Below, one piece after another: positions 1-12,734 of a stretch of 64,000 bases of DNA; the stretch's first letter is position 1, and each line of letters begins with the position of its first letter. The notes below the pieces were generated by a model that saw only the letters and a program-made list of their open reading frames with translations, did not search any database and was not told the DNA's origin. Source of the DNA: Agelaius tricolor (taxonomy: Eukaryota; Chordata; Aves; Passeriformes; Icteridae); NCBI GenBank assembly GCA_023055355.1, contig JALJCS010000055.1, forward strand, positions 1,904,166-1,968,165, written 5' to 3'. The position numbers and the translations under genes are program-made.

Positions 1-3000
1 ACCAGATTAATTGGAATAAATTGATTGTGTTTGAATTATTTGCTGCTATTCCAAAACCCTGATTTTAGAGAGGGGGAAGTGCCTAAATCACCCCTTGGAG
101 GTGCCTAAACCACTGCTCCCAGCCTCAATATCTCATTTAATCTGAATTAAAAACCAGATTAATTGGAATAAATTGATTGGGTTTGAATTATTTGCTGCTA
201 TTCCAAAACCCTGATTTAATGGAGGGAAGGTGCCTAAATCACCCCTTGGAGGTGCCTAAACCACTGCTCCCAGCCTCATTATTTAATCTGAATTAAAACC
301 CAGATTAATTGGAATAAATTGATTGGGTTTGAATTATTTGCTGCCACTTGTGCTGCTAAATTTAATTTACTGCTATTCCAAACCCCTGATTTTCAGGGGG
401 GAAGGTGCCCAAATCACCCCTTGGAGGTGCCTAAACCACTGCTCCCAGCCTCGTTATCGCATTTAATATAAATTAAACATTAAACCAGATTAATTGGGAT
501 AAATTGATTTGGTTTGAATTATTTGCTGCTATTCCAAACCCCTGATTTTAGAGAGGGGAAAGTGCCTAAATTGCCCCTTGGAGGTGCCTAAACCACTGCT
601 CCCAGCCTCGTTGTCTCATTTAATATAAATTAAACATTAAACCAGGTTAATTGGGATAAATTGATTGGATTTGAATTATTTGCTGCCATTTTTGTTGCTC
701 AATTTAATTTGCTGCTATTCCAAACCTCTGATTTTATGGGGGAGAAAGTGCCTAAACCACTGCTCTCAGCCTCGTTATTTAATCTGAATTAACAACCAGA
801 TTAATTGGGATAAATTGATTGGGTTTGAATTATTTGCTGCCATTTGTGCTGCTAAATTTAATTTACTGCTATTCCAAACCCCTGATTTTATAGGGGAGAA
901 AGTGCCTAAACCACTGCTCTCAGCCTCGTTATTTAATCTGAATTAAAACCCAGATTAATTGGGATAAATTGATTGGGTTTGAATGATTTGCTGCTATTCC
1001 AAACCCCTGATTTTATGGGGGGGAAGGTGCCTAAATCACCCCTTGGAGGTGCCTAAATCACTGTTCCCAGCCTCATTGTCTCATTTAATATAAATTAAAC
1101 CAGATTAATTGAAATAAATTGATTGGGTTTGAATTATTTGCTGCTATTCCAAAACCCTGATTTTATAGGGGGAAAGTGCCTAAATCACCCCTTGGAGGTG
1201 CCTAAACCACTGCTCCCAGCCTCGTTATTTAATCTGAATTAAAACCCAGATTAATTGGGATAAATTGATTGGGTTTGAATTATTTGCTCCTATTCCAAAA
1301 CCCTGATTTAATGGAGGGAAGGTGCCTAAATCACTCCTTGGAGGTGCCTAAACCACTGTTACCAGCCTTGTTGTCTCATTTAATATAAATTAAACAGATT
1401 AATTGGGATAAATTGATTGGGTTTGAATTGTTTGCTGCTACTTGTGCTGCTAAATTTAATTTACTGCTATTCCAAACCCCTGATTTTATGGGGGGGGAAA
1501 GTGCCTAAACCACTGCTCCCAGCCTCGTTATTTAATCTGAATTAAAACCCAGATTAATTGGAATAAATTGATTGGGTTTGAATTATTTGCTGCTATTCCA
1601 AACACCTGATTTAATGGGGGGAAGGTGCCTAAATCACCCCTTGGAGGTGCCTAAATCACTGTTCCCAGCCTCATTGTCTCATTTAATATAAATTAAACCA
1701 GATTAATTGAAATAAATTGATTGGGTTTGAATTATTTGCTCCTATTCCAAACCCTGATTTTGTGGGGCGGAAGTGCCTAAATCACCCCTTGGAGGTGCCT
1801 AAACCACTGCTCCCAGCCTCTTTATCTCATTTAATATAAATTAAACATTAAACCAGATTAATTGGGATAAATTGATTGGGCTTGAATGATTTGCTGCCAC
1901 TTGTGCTGCTAAATTTAATTTACTGCTATTCCAAACCCCTGATTTTATGGGGGGGAAAGTGCCTAAATCACCCCTTGGAGGTGCCTAAACCACTGCTCCC
2001 AGCCTCAATATCTCATTTAATCTGAATTAAAAACCAGATTAATTGGAATAAATTGATTGGGTTTGAATTATTTGCTGCTATTCCAAAACCCTGATTTAAT
2101 GGAGGGAAGGTGCCTAAATCACCCCTTGGAGGTGCCTAAACCACTGCTCCCAGCCTCATTATTTAATCTGAATTAAAACCCAGATTAATTGGAATAAATT
2201 GATTGGGTTTGAATTATTTGCTGCCACTTGTGCTGCTAAATTTAATTTACTGCTATTCCAAACCCCTGATTTTCAGGGGGGAAGGTGCCCAAATCACCCC
2301 TTGGAGGTGCCTAAACCACTGCTCCCAGCCTCGTTATCGCATTTAATATAAATTAAACATTAAACCAGATTAATTGGGATAAATTGATTTGGTTTGAATT
2401 ATTTGCTGCTATTCCAAACCCCTGATTTTAGAGAGGGGGAAGTGCCTAAATCAGCCCTTGGAGGTGCCTAAACCACTGCTCCCAGCCTCGTTGTCTCATT
2501 TAATAGAAATTAAACATTAAACCAGGTTAATTGGAATAAATTGATTGGGTTTCAATGATTTGCTGCCACTTGTGCTGCTAAATTTAATTTACTGCTATTC
2601 CAAACCCCTGATTTTATGGGGGGGAAAGTGCCTAAACCACTGCTCCCAGCCTCGTTATTTAATCTGAATTAAAACCCAGATTATTTGGAATAAATTGATT
2701 GGGTTTGAATTATTTGCTCCTATTCCAAACCCCTGATTTTAGAGAGGGGGAAGTGCCTAAATCACCCCTTGGAGGTGCCTAAATCACTGTTCCCAGCCTC
2801 ATTGTCTCATTTAATATAAATTAAACCAGATTAATTGAAATAAATTGATTGGGTTTGAATTATTTGCTGCTATTCCAAAACCCTGATTTTATAGGGGGAA
2901 AGTGCCTAAATCACCCCTTGGAGGTGTCTAAACCACTGCTCCCAGCCTCGTTATTTAATCTGAATTAAAACCCAGATTAATTGGAATAAATTGATTTGGT

Positions 3001-3598
3001 TTGAATTATTTGCTGCTATTCCAAACCCTGATTTTATGGGGGAGAAAGTGCCTAAATCACCCCTTGGAGGTGCCTAAATCACTGTTCCCAGCCTCATTAT
3101 CTCATTTAATATAAATTAAACCAGATTAATTGGAATAAATTGATTGGGTTTGAATTATTCTATTATCTATTATATTTATCTATTATCTATTATATTTATT
3201 AATATTTATTCTATTATATTAATATCTATTATATTAATAATTATTCTATTATCTATTATATTTATCCTATTCCAAACCCCTGATTTTATGGGGGGGAAAG
3301 TGCCTAAATCACCCCTTGGAGGTGCCTAAACCACTGCTCCCAGCCTTGTTATCTCATTTAATATAAATTAAACCAGATTGATTGGGATAAATTGATTGGA
3401 TTTTAATTATTTGCTGCCACTTGTGCTGCTAAATTTTATTTACTGCTATTCCAAACCCCTGATTTTAAGGGGGGAAGGTGCCTAAATCACCCCTTGGAGG
3501 TGCCTAAACCACTGCTCCCAGCCCCAGCCTCGTTATCTCATTTAATCTGAATTAAAACCGAGATTAATTGGAATAAATTGATTGGGTTTGAATTGTTT
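1..3598. repeat. AT-rich tandem array, units about 110-190 bp
   Basis: Units contain, in order, TTAATTGGGATAAATTGATT, GGGTTTGAATTATTTGCTGC, CCAAACCCCTGATTTTA, GGTGCCTAAATCACCCCTT and CACTGCTCCCAGCCTCGTT. Some units carry an extra module, CTTGTGCTGCTAAATTTAA. The array continues left of the window. Positions 65-620 recur almost unchanged 1,880 bp later. Confidence 0.95.
3157..3268. repeat. TATTATCTATTATATT insert inside the AT-rich array
   Basis: A short, locally expanded A/T stretch interrupts one unit between GAATTATT and CCTATTCCAAACC, so the insert arose inside the array. Confidence 0.8.
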
Positions 3599-4240
3599 GC
3601 AAGGAGGAGGTGCCTGCCCCAGGGGCACCTCAGAGGGATCAGTGGCCAAACTTTCCGAGCAGATTTAGGAGCTCTCCTCCCACCTCAGTCACTCACTGAG
3701 TTATTCCCAAATAATTCGCAGCAGGGAACACAGCTTGGCACCTTGAAGACTTTTTTAAAGTCTTTTTTTTTTGGTTTTTTTTGGCTAAATAGAGACTGAA
3801 TCAACCGATCTTGCCAATATTTAGGGCTGCTGGTGCTTCCCCTGCATTCCTGTGCCAAGGTTGCTTTTCTTTGCCTTAAACTCTTCCCAAATATCCATTT
3901 CTGGCTCCAGCAGAGCTTGAAAGCCAAATTCCGATGTTTTAAACCTGTTGGGATGACCCTGAGCCTCTCACCGTGGCTGCAGGGGAATATCCCAAGGGAA
4001 TAAAAGTGGGAAATGTTGGAAGGAAACAAAAGTGTGGGACAAGGTGGATTCAGCTCCTGCTTTGGTCTGAATATTTTTATTTTATTTTTGTTTTAAAGGA
4101 TGGATTTTGGATTTTTTTTTTGTTGGTAAAAACTTAAAAAGGTCAGAGAGCTCCAGGAGTGGATCTGGAGGAGGAGAGGGGAGGCTGGGAAGGGCTGGAG
4201 CAGCAGGAAAAGGGTCTGGGGAATTCTGAGGGAGATGTGG
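3599..4240. other. Unique sequence, no gene seen
   Basis: Non-repetitive sequence between two arrays. Short open frames exist on both strands but show no family resemblance and no splice context. Confidence 0.6.
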
Positions 4241-4244
4241 GGGC

Positions 4245-6675
4245 TCAGGGTGGGGAAAAGGGGGGGAAAAAGAAGGGGAAGGAAAAGGGGAAGGAAAGAG
4301 GGGAAGGAAAAGGAAAAAGGGGAAGGGGAAAAAGAAGGAGAAGAAGAAGGGGAAGGAAAAAAGGGAAAGAGGAAGGGGCAGGAAAAAAGGAAAGGGGATG
4401 AGGAAGGAAAGGGAAAAAGGAGAGGAAGGGGAAAGGGAATGGAGAGGAAGAAGAGAAGGGGAAAGGAGAAGAGAAAGGGAAGAGGAAGGGAAAGGAAGAA
4501 GAGGAAGGGAGAAAAGAAGGGGAAGAAGGCAAAGAAGAAGGGGAAAGAAAAAGGGGAAGAGGAAGGGAAAGGGAAAGGAAAAAGAAGAAGAGGAAGGGGG
4601 AAAAGAAGGGGAAGAAGTGGAAGAGAAGGGGAAAGGGAAAGGAAAAAGGGGAAGGGGAAGAAGAAGGTGAAGGAGAAGAAAAAAGGGAAGGGGAAGGAAA
4701 AGGAAAGAAGGGAAAGAGGGAGGGGCAGGAAAAAGGGAAAGGGGATGAGGAAGGAAAAGGAAAAAGGGAAAATGGAAGAAGAGGAATGGGGAATGGGGAA
4801 GGAGAAGAGAAGGGGAAAGGAGAAGGGAAAGGGAAGAGGAAGGGGAAAGGAAATGGGGAAGGGGAAAGAGAAAGGGAAGAAGAAGGAGAAGGGAAAGAAG
4901 GAAGGGAGGAAGAAGGGGAAGGGAAATAGGAAGGTGAAGAAGGGGAAAGAGAGGGGAAGGGGAAGAAGAAGGGGAAGAGGAAGAGGAAGAAAAAGGAAAA
5001 AGAAGAAGAGGAAGGGAGGGAAGAAGGTGAAGAGAAGGGGAAAGGAGAAGGGGAAGGGAAAGGAAAAAGGGGAAGGGGAAGAAGAAGGTGAAGGAGAAGA
5101 AAAAGGGGAAGGAAAAGGAAAAAAGGGAAAGAGGGAGGGGCAGGAAAAAGGGAAAGGGGATGAGGAAAGAAAGGGAAAAAGAAGAAGGGGAAGAGGAATG
5201 GGAATGGGGAGGGAGAAGAGAAGGGGAAAGGGAAGAGGAAGGGGAAAGGAAATGGGGAAGGGGAAAGAAAGGAAAGAAGAAGGAGAAGGGAAAGAAGGAA
5301 GAAGACAGGGAGGAAGAAAGGGAAGGGGAAGAAGAAGGGGAAAGAAAAAGGGGAAGGGGAAGGAAAAGGAAAAAGAAGAAGAGGAAGGGGGGAAAGAAGG
5401 GGAAGAAGGCGAAGAGAAGGGGAAAGGGAAAGGAGAAGGGGAAGGAAAAGGAAAAAGGGGAAGGGGAAGAAGAAGGTGAAGGAGAAAAAAAAAGGGAAGG
5501 GGAAGGAAAAGGAAAGAAGGGAAAGAGGAAGGGAGAGGAAAAAGGGATGAGGAAGGAAAGGGAAAAAGAAGAAGGGGAAGAGGAATGGGGAAGGAGAAGG
5601 GAAAGGAAATGGGGAAGGGGAAAGAGAAAGAAAAGAAGAAGGAGAAGGGAAAGAAGGAAGAAGACAGGGAGGAAGAAGGGGAAGGGGAAGAAGAAGGGGA
5701 AAGAAAAAGGAGAAGAGGAAGGAAAAGGAGAAGGAAGAAGAAGGGGGAAAGAAGGGAAAGAAGTGGAAGAGAAGGGGAAAGGGAAGAGGAAGGGGAAAGG
5801 AAATGGGGAAGGGGAAAGAGAAAGGGAAGAAGAAGGAGAAGGGGAAGAAGAAAAGGAAGAAGAAAGGGAGGAAGAAGGGGAATGGAAATAGGAAGGGGAA
5901 GAAGAAGGGGAAAGAGAGGGGAAGGGGAAGAAGAAGGGGAAAGAAAAAGGGGAAGAGGAAGGAAAAGGAGAAAGAAGAAGAGGAAGGGGGAAAGAAGGGG
6001 AAGAAGTGGAAGAGAAGGGGAAAGGAAATGGGGAAGGGGAAAGAGAAAGGGAGGAAGAAGGGGAAGGGGAAAGAGAAAGGGAGGAAGAAGGGGAAGGGAA
6101 AGAAGGAAGGGAGGAAGAAGGGGAAGGGAAATAGGAAGGGGAAGATGAAGGGGAAAGAGAGGGAGTGGGGAAAGGGAAGAAGAAGGGGAAAGAAAAAGGG
6201 GAAGGAAAAGGAAAAAGAAGAGGAGGAAGGGAGAAAAGAAGGGGAAGAAGGCAAAGAGAAGGGGAAAGAAAAAGGGGAAGGGGAAGAGGAAGGAAAAGGA
6301 AAAAGAAGAAGAGGAAGGGAGAAAAGAAGGGGAAGAAGGTGAAGAGAAGGGGAAAGGGAAAGAGAAAGGAAAAAGGGGAAGGGGAAGAAGAAGGAGAAAG
6401 GAAAGGGAAGAAGAAGGAAGGGGAAGGGGAAGAAGAAGTGGAAGGGAAAGGAGAAGGGGAAGGAAAAAGGGAAAGGGGAAGAGGAAGGAACAGGAAGAAG
6501 AGAAAGGGGAAGAAGAGGAGGCAGAAGAAGAAGGAGAAAGGAAAAGAAAGACAAAGGGGAAAGGGAATGGGGAAGGGGAAAAAGAAAGAGGAAGGGGAAA
6601 GGGAGTGGGGAAGGGGAAAAAGAAAGAGGAAGGGGAAAGGGAGTGGGAAGAAGAAGAGGAAGATGAAGATGAAGA
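4245..6675. repeat. Polypurine array (GGGGAAG, GAAGAAG, GGAAAAG words)
   Basis: About 2.4 kb in which the plus strand is almost entirely A and G. Longer modules recur (for example GGGAGGAAGAAGGGGAAGGG). Uninterrupted polypurine mirror-like tracts can form triplex DNA. Frames of several hundred codons on both strands are composition artefacts. Confidence 0.97.
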
Positions 6676-6766
6676 AGGGGCTCCATCCCTGCCCAGCCAC
6701 GGCCCCCCAGCCATGATGAAGATGATGATGAAGGGGCTCCATCCCTGCCCAGCCACGGCCCCCCAG
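6670..6766. repeat. Two 56-bp tandem copies
   Basis: GATGAAG words followed by GGGGCTCCATCCCTGCCC and AGCCACGGCCCCCCAG, ending at 6710 and again at 6766. Confidence 0.85.
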
Positions 6767-7424
6767 GCACGGGCAGTCCCTGGGGCCCTCGGGGCCGTGG
6801 ATCGGGAGCTCGGGTCCGTCCCCAGGAGCAGCCGGGGCTGAGTCAGCGCTGCTGCTGCTCCTCCTCCTTCCCCAGAAATTCACAATTTCGGCTTCGGCCG
6901 AGCGTGGGCAGGCCCGGCCCGCTCGGCACAGCAGCTCCCTGGGAGTTGTTGTTTTTTTAATGAAGTTTTTCAATTTTTTATTTTCTTGGAGGAATTAATT
7001 TCTCCCGAGATGAGTTTAGACACAAAATTCGCTTTGTTCAGGAAGGCGTCATCCCCGAATTGACCTTTCTTAGGGAGGCTTCAGGCAGGAAATTCCGTGG
7101 GGAAATGGGATTTTGTGCTTCCCGCTCCCCTCTGTTCAAAGGGATCAGGAGCTTTGAGCCCAATCCTGTTGGGATTTGACCCAAAAATGGCAAAATTTGG
7201 GGTTTTTTCTCCTCCAGGTTGGCTTCAGACAGGGAATGGAATTGGTGGCACTGCCTGGATGGACCTGAACCCCTCACAGACCTTCCCAGAACAGGGAAAA
7301 ATCCCAAATTCCTGCTGGGACGTGACTGGGAGAGAGCAACTCCCTTTTAGCAGGGAATTGTGGGATGCCAGGACTCCAAAAATTCCAATTTTGGCTTGGG
7401 AGGAACCTTAAAGCTCATCTCAGT
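6767..7424. other. Unique GC-rich to mixed sequence
   Basis: CpG-containing from 6767 to 6950 with the MARE-like site. The last 30 bp (GGAACCTTAAAGCTCATC) resemble the antisense start of a CR1 3-prime end. No exon is supported. Confidence 0.5.
6837..6847. promoter_or_regulatory. MARE-like palindrome GCTGAGTCAGC
   Basis: An 11-bp palindromic core of a Maf recognition element (also AP-1/NRF2 type) in a unique, CpG-containing GC-rich stretch right of the polypurine array. A single site can occur by chance. Confidence 0.3.
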
Positions 7425-8170
7425 AGTGGCAATTTCCCCTCTCACAAGTCCTTGGGAAACCAGGATTTATTTTCGTGTTTGTTGGGAAAACCCAAAAATA
7501 TTTATGGAAAACCTCTAAGTCTGGAGTTAGTAGGGTTTTAATTTTATTTTTCTTTATAAAAACTCACTCTCTATTTTCTTATTAATGGCAATTTCCCATC
7601 TCACAAGTCCTTTGCAAACCAGGATTTATTTTCATGTTTGTTGGGAAAACTCAACAATAATTGTGGAAAACCTCTCAGTCTGGAGTGATTAGGTTATTAA
7701 TTACCTGCATGGAATATAATTTTATTTTTCCTTATAAAAACTCACTCTCTATTTTCTTATTAGTGGCAATTTCCCCTCTCACAAGTCCTTGGGAAACCAG
7801 GATTTATTTTCATGTTTGTTGGGAAAACTCAACAATAATTGTGGAAAACCTCTCAGTCTGGAGTTATTATAATATTTCTAATTACCTTCACGTGATACAA
7901 TTTTATTTTCTTTATAAAAACTCACTCTCTATTTTCTTATTAGTGGCAATTTCCCCTCTCACAAGTCCTTGGCAAACCAGGATTTATTTTCGTGTTTTTG
8001 GGAAAACTGAAAAATATTTATGGAAAACCCCTAAGTTTGGAGTTAGTAGGTTTTTAATTTTATTTTTCCTTATAAAAACTCACTCTGTATTTTCTCATTA
8101 ATGGCAATTTCCCCTCTCACAAGTCTCTGGGAAGCCAGAATTGCTGCTCACGAGGAAGCAGAGAAAAATC
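7425..8170. repeat. Tandem array, units about 155-180 bp, 4-5 copies
   Basis: Each unit starts TGGCAATTTCCCCTCTCAC, passes CAGGATTTATTTTCGTG and AAAACCTCTAAGTCTGGAG, and ends AAAACTCACTCTCTATTTTC. Starts are near 7427, 7586, 7764, 7945 and 8101; the last copy is partial. Confidence 0.95.
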
Positions 8171-8299
8171 TGTGTTTTTCTGGGGCTATTTTTGATGCTG
8201 AGAGAGGAGGGGAGAGCTCAACCATCTGCCAAAACATTCCTGCAAAACCTGGAAATTCCATTTATTTCCTTCAGTGGCAAACTGGGATAAAGGGGCTGT

Positions 8300-8458
8300 A
8301 GACTACAATATATTAAATATACTATCATAGAGTCTATGATATATTAAATATACTGTGATAGAGTCAGACTATGATATATTGAATATAATATAGGGTCTAT
8401 GATATATTAAATATACTATGATAGACTGTGATATATTAAATATGCTATCATAGGGTCA
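8300..8458. repeat. ATATATTAAATATACTATGATAG array
   Basis: About four imperfect copies of a GATATATTAAATATACT unit with intervening TATCATAGAGTC words. Confidence 0.85.
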
Positions 8459-8512
8459 GATATTGAGGGGCTGGGTGGTTTCTGATATTCGTGCCCTGGA
8501 CCCCGTGGCAGA

Positions 8513-8640
8513 GAGGAATGATGGATCTGACTCCATGTGTTTAGAAAGTTAATTTAATACTTTATAATACTATCATATATTAAAAATACGATACTAAAGG
8601 ATACAGAAAGGATACTTACAGAATGTAAAAAGCAAATAAT
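8513..8640 (+). mobile_element. Fragment of a dispersed LTR-like element
   Basis: TCTGACTCCATGTGTTTAGAA, an A/T core, then TACTAAAGGATACAGAAAGG. The same order of words occurs at 18437-18525, 60490-60540 and 61360-61860, and in reverse at 21230-21700. I recognise it as a common passerine interspersed repeat, probably an LTR; the class is from memory. Confidence 0.5.
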
Positions 8641-11160
8641 GAATGATAATGAATGTCCCACCTGGGCACACCTGAGCCACAGCCCCAGCTGTTCTCTGCA
8701 GCCCTCCAGCACACAAATCTCTTAAATACTCTGATAATATTAAATACTCTGATAGTTTTATATCTCTGATAGTTTTATATCTCTGATAGTTTTATATCTC
8801 TGATAATGTTATTATCTCTTAAATACAGCAAGGGGGTGCAATGAGATGGACCCAAACCATTCCATGATTCCATTTTGAGATCCTTTCTTTCACCTTTCAA
8901 GCCCTCGTGTCTCACCTGAGCCCAGCCCCAGCTGTTCTCTGCTGCCCTCCAGCACTTCTGGGTACCCAAATCTCCTAAATACTCATATTATTATATCTCT
9001 GATAGTTTTATATCTCTTAAATACAGCAAGGAGGTAGAATGAGATGGACCCAAACCATTCCATGGTTCCATTTTCAGATCCTTTCTTCACCTTCCTCCCC
9101 TTTCAAGCCCTCATGTCCCACCTGGGCACACCTGAGCCCAGCCCCAGCTGTTCTCTGCTGCCCTCCAGCACTTCTGCCTACAAAAATCTCTTAAATAGCC
9201 TGATAGTATTAAATCTCTGATAGTATTAAATCTCTGATAGTTTTATATCTCTGATAGTTTTATATCTCTTAAATACAGGAAGGGGGTGGAATGAGATGGG
9301 CTTTAAGGTCCCTTCCCACCCAAACCATTCCATGGTTCCATTTTCAGATCCTTTCTTCACCTTCCTCCCCTTTCAAGCCCTCATGTCCCACCTGAGCCCA
9401 GCCCCAGCTGTTCTCTGCTGTCCTCAGCACTTCTGGGTACCCAAATCTCTTAAAAACTCATATTATTATATCTCTGATAGTTTTATATCTCTTAAATACT
9501 GCAAGGGGGTGGAATGAGATGGGCTTTAAGGTCCCTTTCCACCCAAACCATTCCATGATTCCACCTTCCTCCCCTTTCAAGCCCTCTCATGTCCCACCTG
9601 AGCCCAGCTCCAGCTGTTCTCTGCTGCCCTCCAGCACTTCTGGGTACCCAAATCTCTTAAATACTCCTAGTATTATATCTCTGGTGGTATTATATCTCTT
9701 AAATACAGCAAGGAGGTGGAATGAGATGAATTTAAGGTCCCTTCCCACCCAAACCATTCCATGGTTCCATTTTCAGATCCTTTCACCTTTCAAGCCCTCA
9801 TGTCCCACCTGGGCACACCTGAGCCCAGCTCCAGCTGTTCTCTGCTGCCCTCCAGCACTTCTGGGTACACAAATCTGTTAAATAGCCTGATAGTATTAAA
9901 TCTCTGATAGATTAAATATCTGATAGTATTAAATCTCTGATAGTTTTATATCTCTGATAGTTTTATATCTCTAAAATACAGGAAGGAGGTGGAATGAGAT
10001 GGGCTTTAAGGTCCCTTCCCACCCAAACCATTCCATGATTCCACCTTCCTCCCCTTTCAAGCCCTCATGTCCCACCTGAGCCCCAGCCCCAGCTGTTCTC
10101 TGCTGCCCTGCAGCACTTCTGCCTACAAAAATCTCTTAAATAGCCTGATAGTATTAAATCTCTGATAGTTTAATATCTCTGATAGATTAAATCTCTGATA
10201 GTTTTATATCTCTGGTAGTTTTATATCTCTTAAATACAGCAAGGGGGTGCAATGAGATGGACCCAAACCATTCCACGGTTCCATTTTCAGATCCTTTCTT
10301 TCACCTTTCAAGCCCTCTCATGTCCCACCTGGGCACACCTGAGCCCGGCCCTCCAGCACCCAAATCTCCTCAAGGCTCTGCCCTGGCTGCAGGAGCTCTG
10401 AGCATCCAAACCCTCTCATGTCCCACCTGAGCCCAGCCCCAGCCCCAGCTGTTCTCTGCTGCCCTCCAGCACTTCTGGGTACACAAATCTCTTAAAAACT
10501 CATATTATTATATCTCTGGTAGTTTTATATCTCTTAAATACAGCAAGGGGGTGCAGTGAGATGGGCTTTAAGGTCCCTTCCCACCCAAACCATTCCATGG
10601 TTCCATTTTCAGATCCTTTCTTCACCTTCCTCCCCTTTCAAGCCCTCATGTCCCACCTGAGCCCAGCTCCAGCTGTTCTCTGCTGTCCTCCAGCACTTCT
10701 GGGTACCCAAATCTCCTAAATACTCCTAGTATTATATCTCTGATAGTTTTATATCTCTGATAGTTTATATCTCTGATAGTTTTATATCTCTTAAATACAG
10801 CAAGGGGGTGGAATGAGATGGACCCAAACCTTTCGCCTTTCAAGCCCTCTCATGTCCCACCTGGGCACACCTCAGCCCCAGCCCCAGCTGTTCTCTGCTG
10901 CCCTCCAGCACTTCTGGGTACCCAAATCTCCTAAATACTCCTAGTTTTATATCTCTGATAGTTTTATATCTCTGATAATTTATATCTCTGATAGTTTGAT
11001 ATCTCTTAAATACAGCAAGGGGGTGGAATGAGATGGGCTTTAAGGTCCCTTCCCACCCAAACCATTCCATGATTCCACCTTCCTCCCCTTTCAAGCCCTC
11101 TCATGTCCCACCTGTGCACACCTGAGCCCGGCCCTCCAGCACCCAAATCTCCTCAAGGCT
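8640..11160 (+). repeat. Minisatellite with a CR1 3-prime tail in each unit
   Basis: About ten units of 200-260 bp. Each has GATAGTTTTATATCTCT repeats, AAATACAGCAAGGGGGTGG, GATGGGCTTTAAGGTCCC, TTCCCACCCAAACCATTCC, TCCCCTTTCAAGCCCTC and GCTGTTCTCTGCTGCCCTCC. The block TTTAAGGTCCCTTCC..CCCAAACCATTCCATG matches the 3-prime end of avian CR1 LINEs in sense orientation, so a CR1 end was captured and amplified. Confidence 0.9.
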
Positions 11161-12730
11161 CTGCCCTGGCTGCAGGAGCTCTGGGCACCCAGCAGGAGCC
11201 TCAATCCCTGCCCGTGTTTCTCCAGGGCTCTGCTGGGGCACGGATGCTGCGTCTTTAACGGCGGCTCCGGCTGCGCGGAGGCAGCTCCATTGAAGATTTG
11301 CAGGAGAGCAGGAGGGGGTGTGTGGATGTGGTTATTGGCAGAGCTGTGCTGACATCCCCGGGAGCTGCTGAGCTGCTTGTCAGAGCCCCCAGCAGCAGCA
11401 GAAATCGTCAGGTTTTTGGGGTTTTTTTGGGGGTTATTTTTTTGGGGGTTTTTTATTCGGGAGAGCTGGCGGGGGCTTCCCGGGAGCCAGATTATCCTGG
11501 CAGAATTCCTCTGGAACTGCTCGTGGCCATGGAGTCTCCACTGAAATCAGCAAACAGCTGACGTGCTCAGAGTGCAGAACCAGCAGGGTGAGTTGATTTT
11601 TAGAATGAGGTTTTAATTATTCGAGAGGGGAAAAAAAATAAATAAAAAAAAAAAAATTGCTCAGACTTTTCTTTTCCCTCCCCTCCCCGGCGCGAAACGC
11701 AGGCGTAAATGTGGGCGAATATTTCAGCGTCCCCCTCTCCCCTTGGTAAATGCCAGGATTTCTGCTGCTGTTAATTGAAAATGGAGCTGGGCTCAATAAA
11801 AACGTGGCTCTGAGGGGCTTGGGAGGGTGAGGGTGAGCTCTGCTCTCGTTCCTTTTGTGATTCTGCTGGGGATTCACCTCCGGAGCCAGAGAGAGGGAAT
11901 CCCCTGTGCTCTGCCGTGTCATTGAGGAGTTCCCCTGACGGCATCATGGAATCTCCTTGTGCTGGCTCCTGGGGAGTTCCCCCTCGTTCTGCAGACACAG
12001 AACCTTCCCCAGCTCTTCTGCTGGGTTGGTTTTTTTCCTGGATTTATGTGTTTGGAGCTGCTCCGTCGATGGGGAATGTTGGTTACCGGCTTGGCCTCGT
12101 GCCATGTGACGTTTTTGGGGTGGCTTATGCAATTTGGTTGTTCTGGAGGATGCTGCTTGTGTTCACTGATACATTAACCTCATTTTGAAATGAATTTGAG
12201 TTCGTTTAAACCCCTCACTGAGGTGAGTTTAGTGGAATAGTGAGCTTGGATTGACTTTTCCCCCCTCCTCACACACGTCCATCGCCCAGTTTTGCCTAGA
12301 AGAAGTTCTGCTCTCTTCACATTTAGTGCTGGCAACTGGTTTTTGTTAGGATTGAGGTGTGATTATTGTACTTTGCTCCTCAGACTCCACCCTCCATCCC
12401 AACTTCTGCTGCCAGCCAACAAATAAAATTCATATTTTTTTCCCTTTGAATCATCATTTCCCCATTTTTTTCCCTACGTTCAAATCCATTTCTGGGTCTC
12501 ACCTGGAGAACACCCAGAGTCTGCCATGGGATGAGAGAGGAGGGATCCAGACACCCTTCCTGCCTCGTCCCTCCCTCCTCTGGAGCTTTTCTGGGAGCTG
12601 CTGAACAAACTTTGGGGATTTGCTTTGCCAGCTGGGGAAGGGGAGGGAATTCCTGATTCCCTCATCCAGATTTTTAACGCTGCTGCTCCTGCCTGCCACA
12701 GGCTGAGCACAGCAGCAGCTGCCAGCAGGA
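11160..12730. other. Unique sequence with the candidate 5-prime exon
   Basis: The longest repeat-poor stretch upstream of the coding region. Apart from the candidate exon at 11225-11587 it holds ordinary unique sequence; no protein resemblance was found on either strand. Confidence 0.5.
11225..11587 (+). other. Candidate noncoding 5-prime exon
   Basis: A non-repetitive GC-rich stretch starts after a plausible acceptor (gtttctccag) and ends at a good donor (CAGG then gtgagt at 11588). It includes a CpG-rich patch (11256-11285) and a TGACGT half palindrome near 11559. Coding exon 1 requires an upstream noncoding exon, and this is one of the few unique stretches with a usable donor. There is no homology evidence. 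Confidence 0.28.
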
Positions 12731-12734
12731 GAAG

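Noticed and set aside
4082..6973. Open frames of 840-960 codons, minus strand, Ser/Pro/Phe-rich
   Set aside because: They lie in the polypurine array, where stop codons hardly occur on the complementary strand. All three frames are open and the text is pure repeat.
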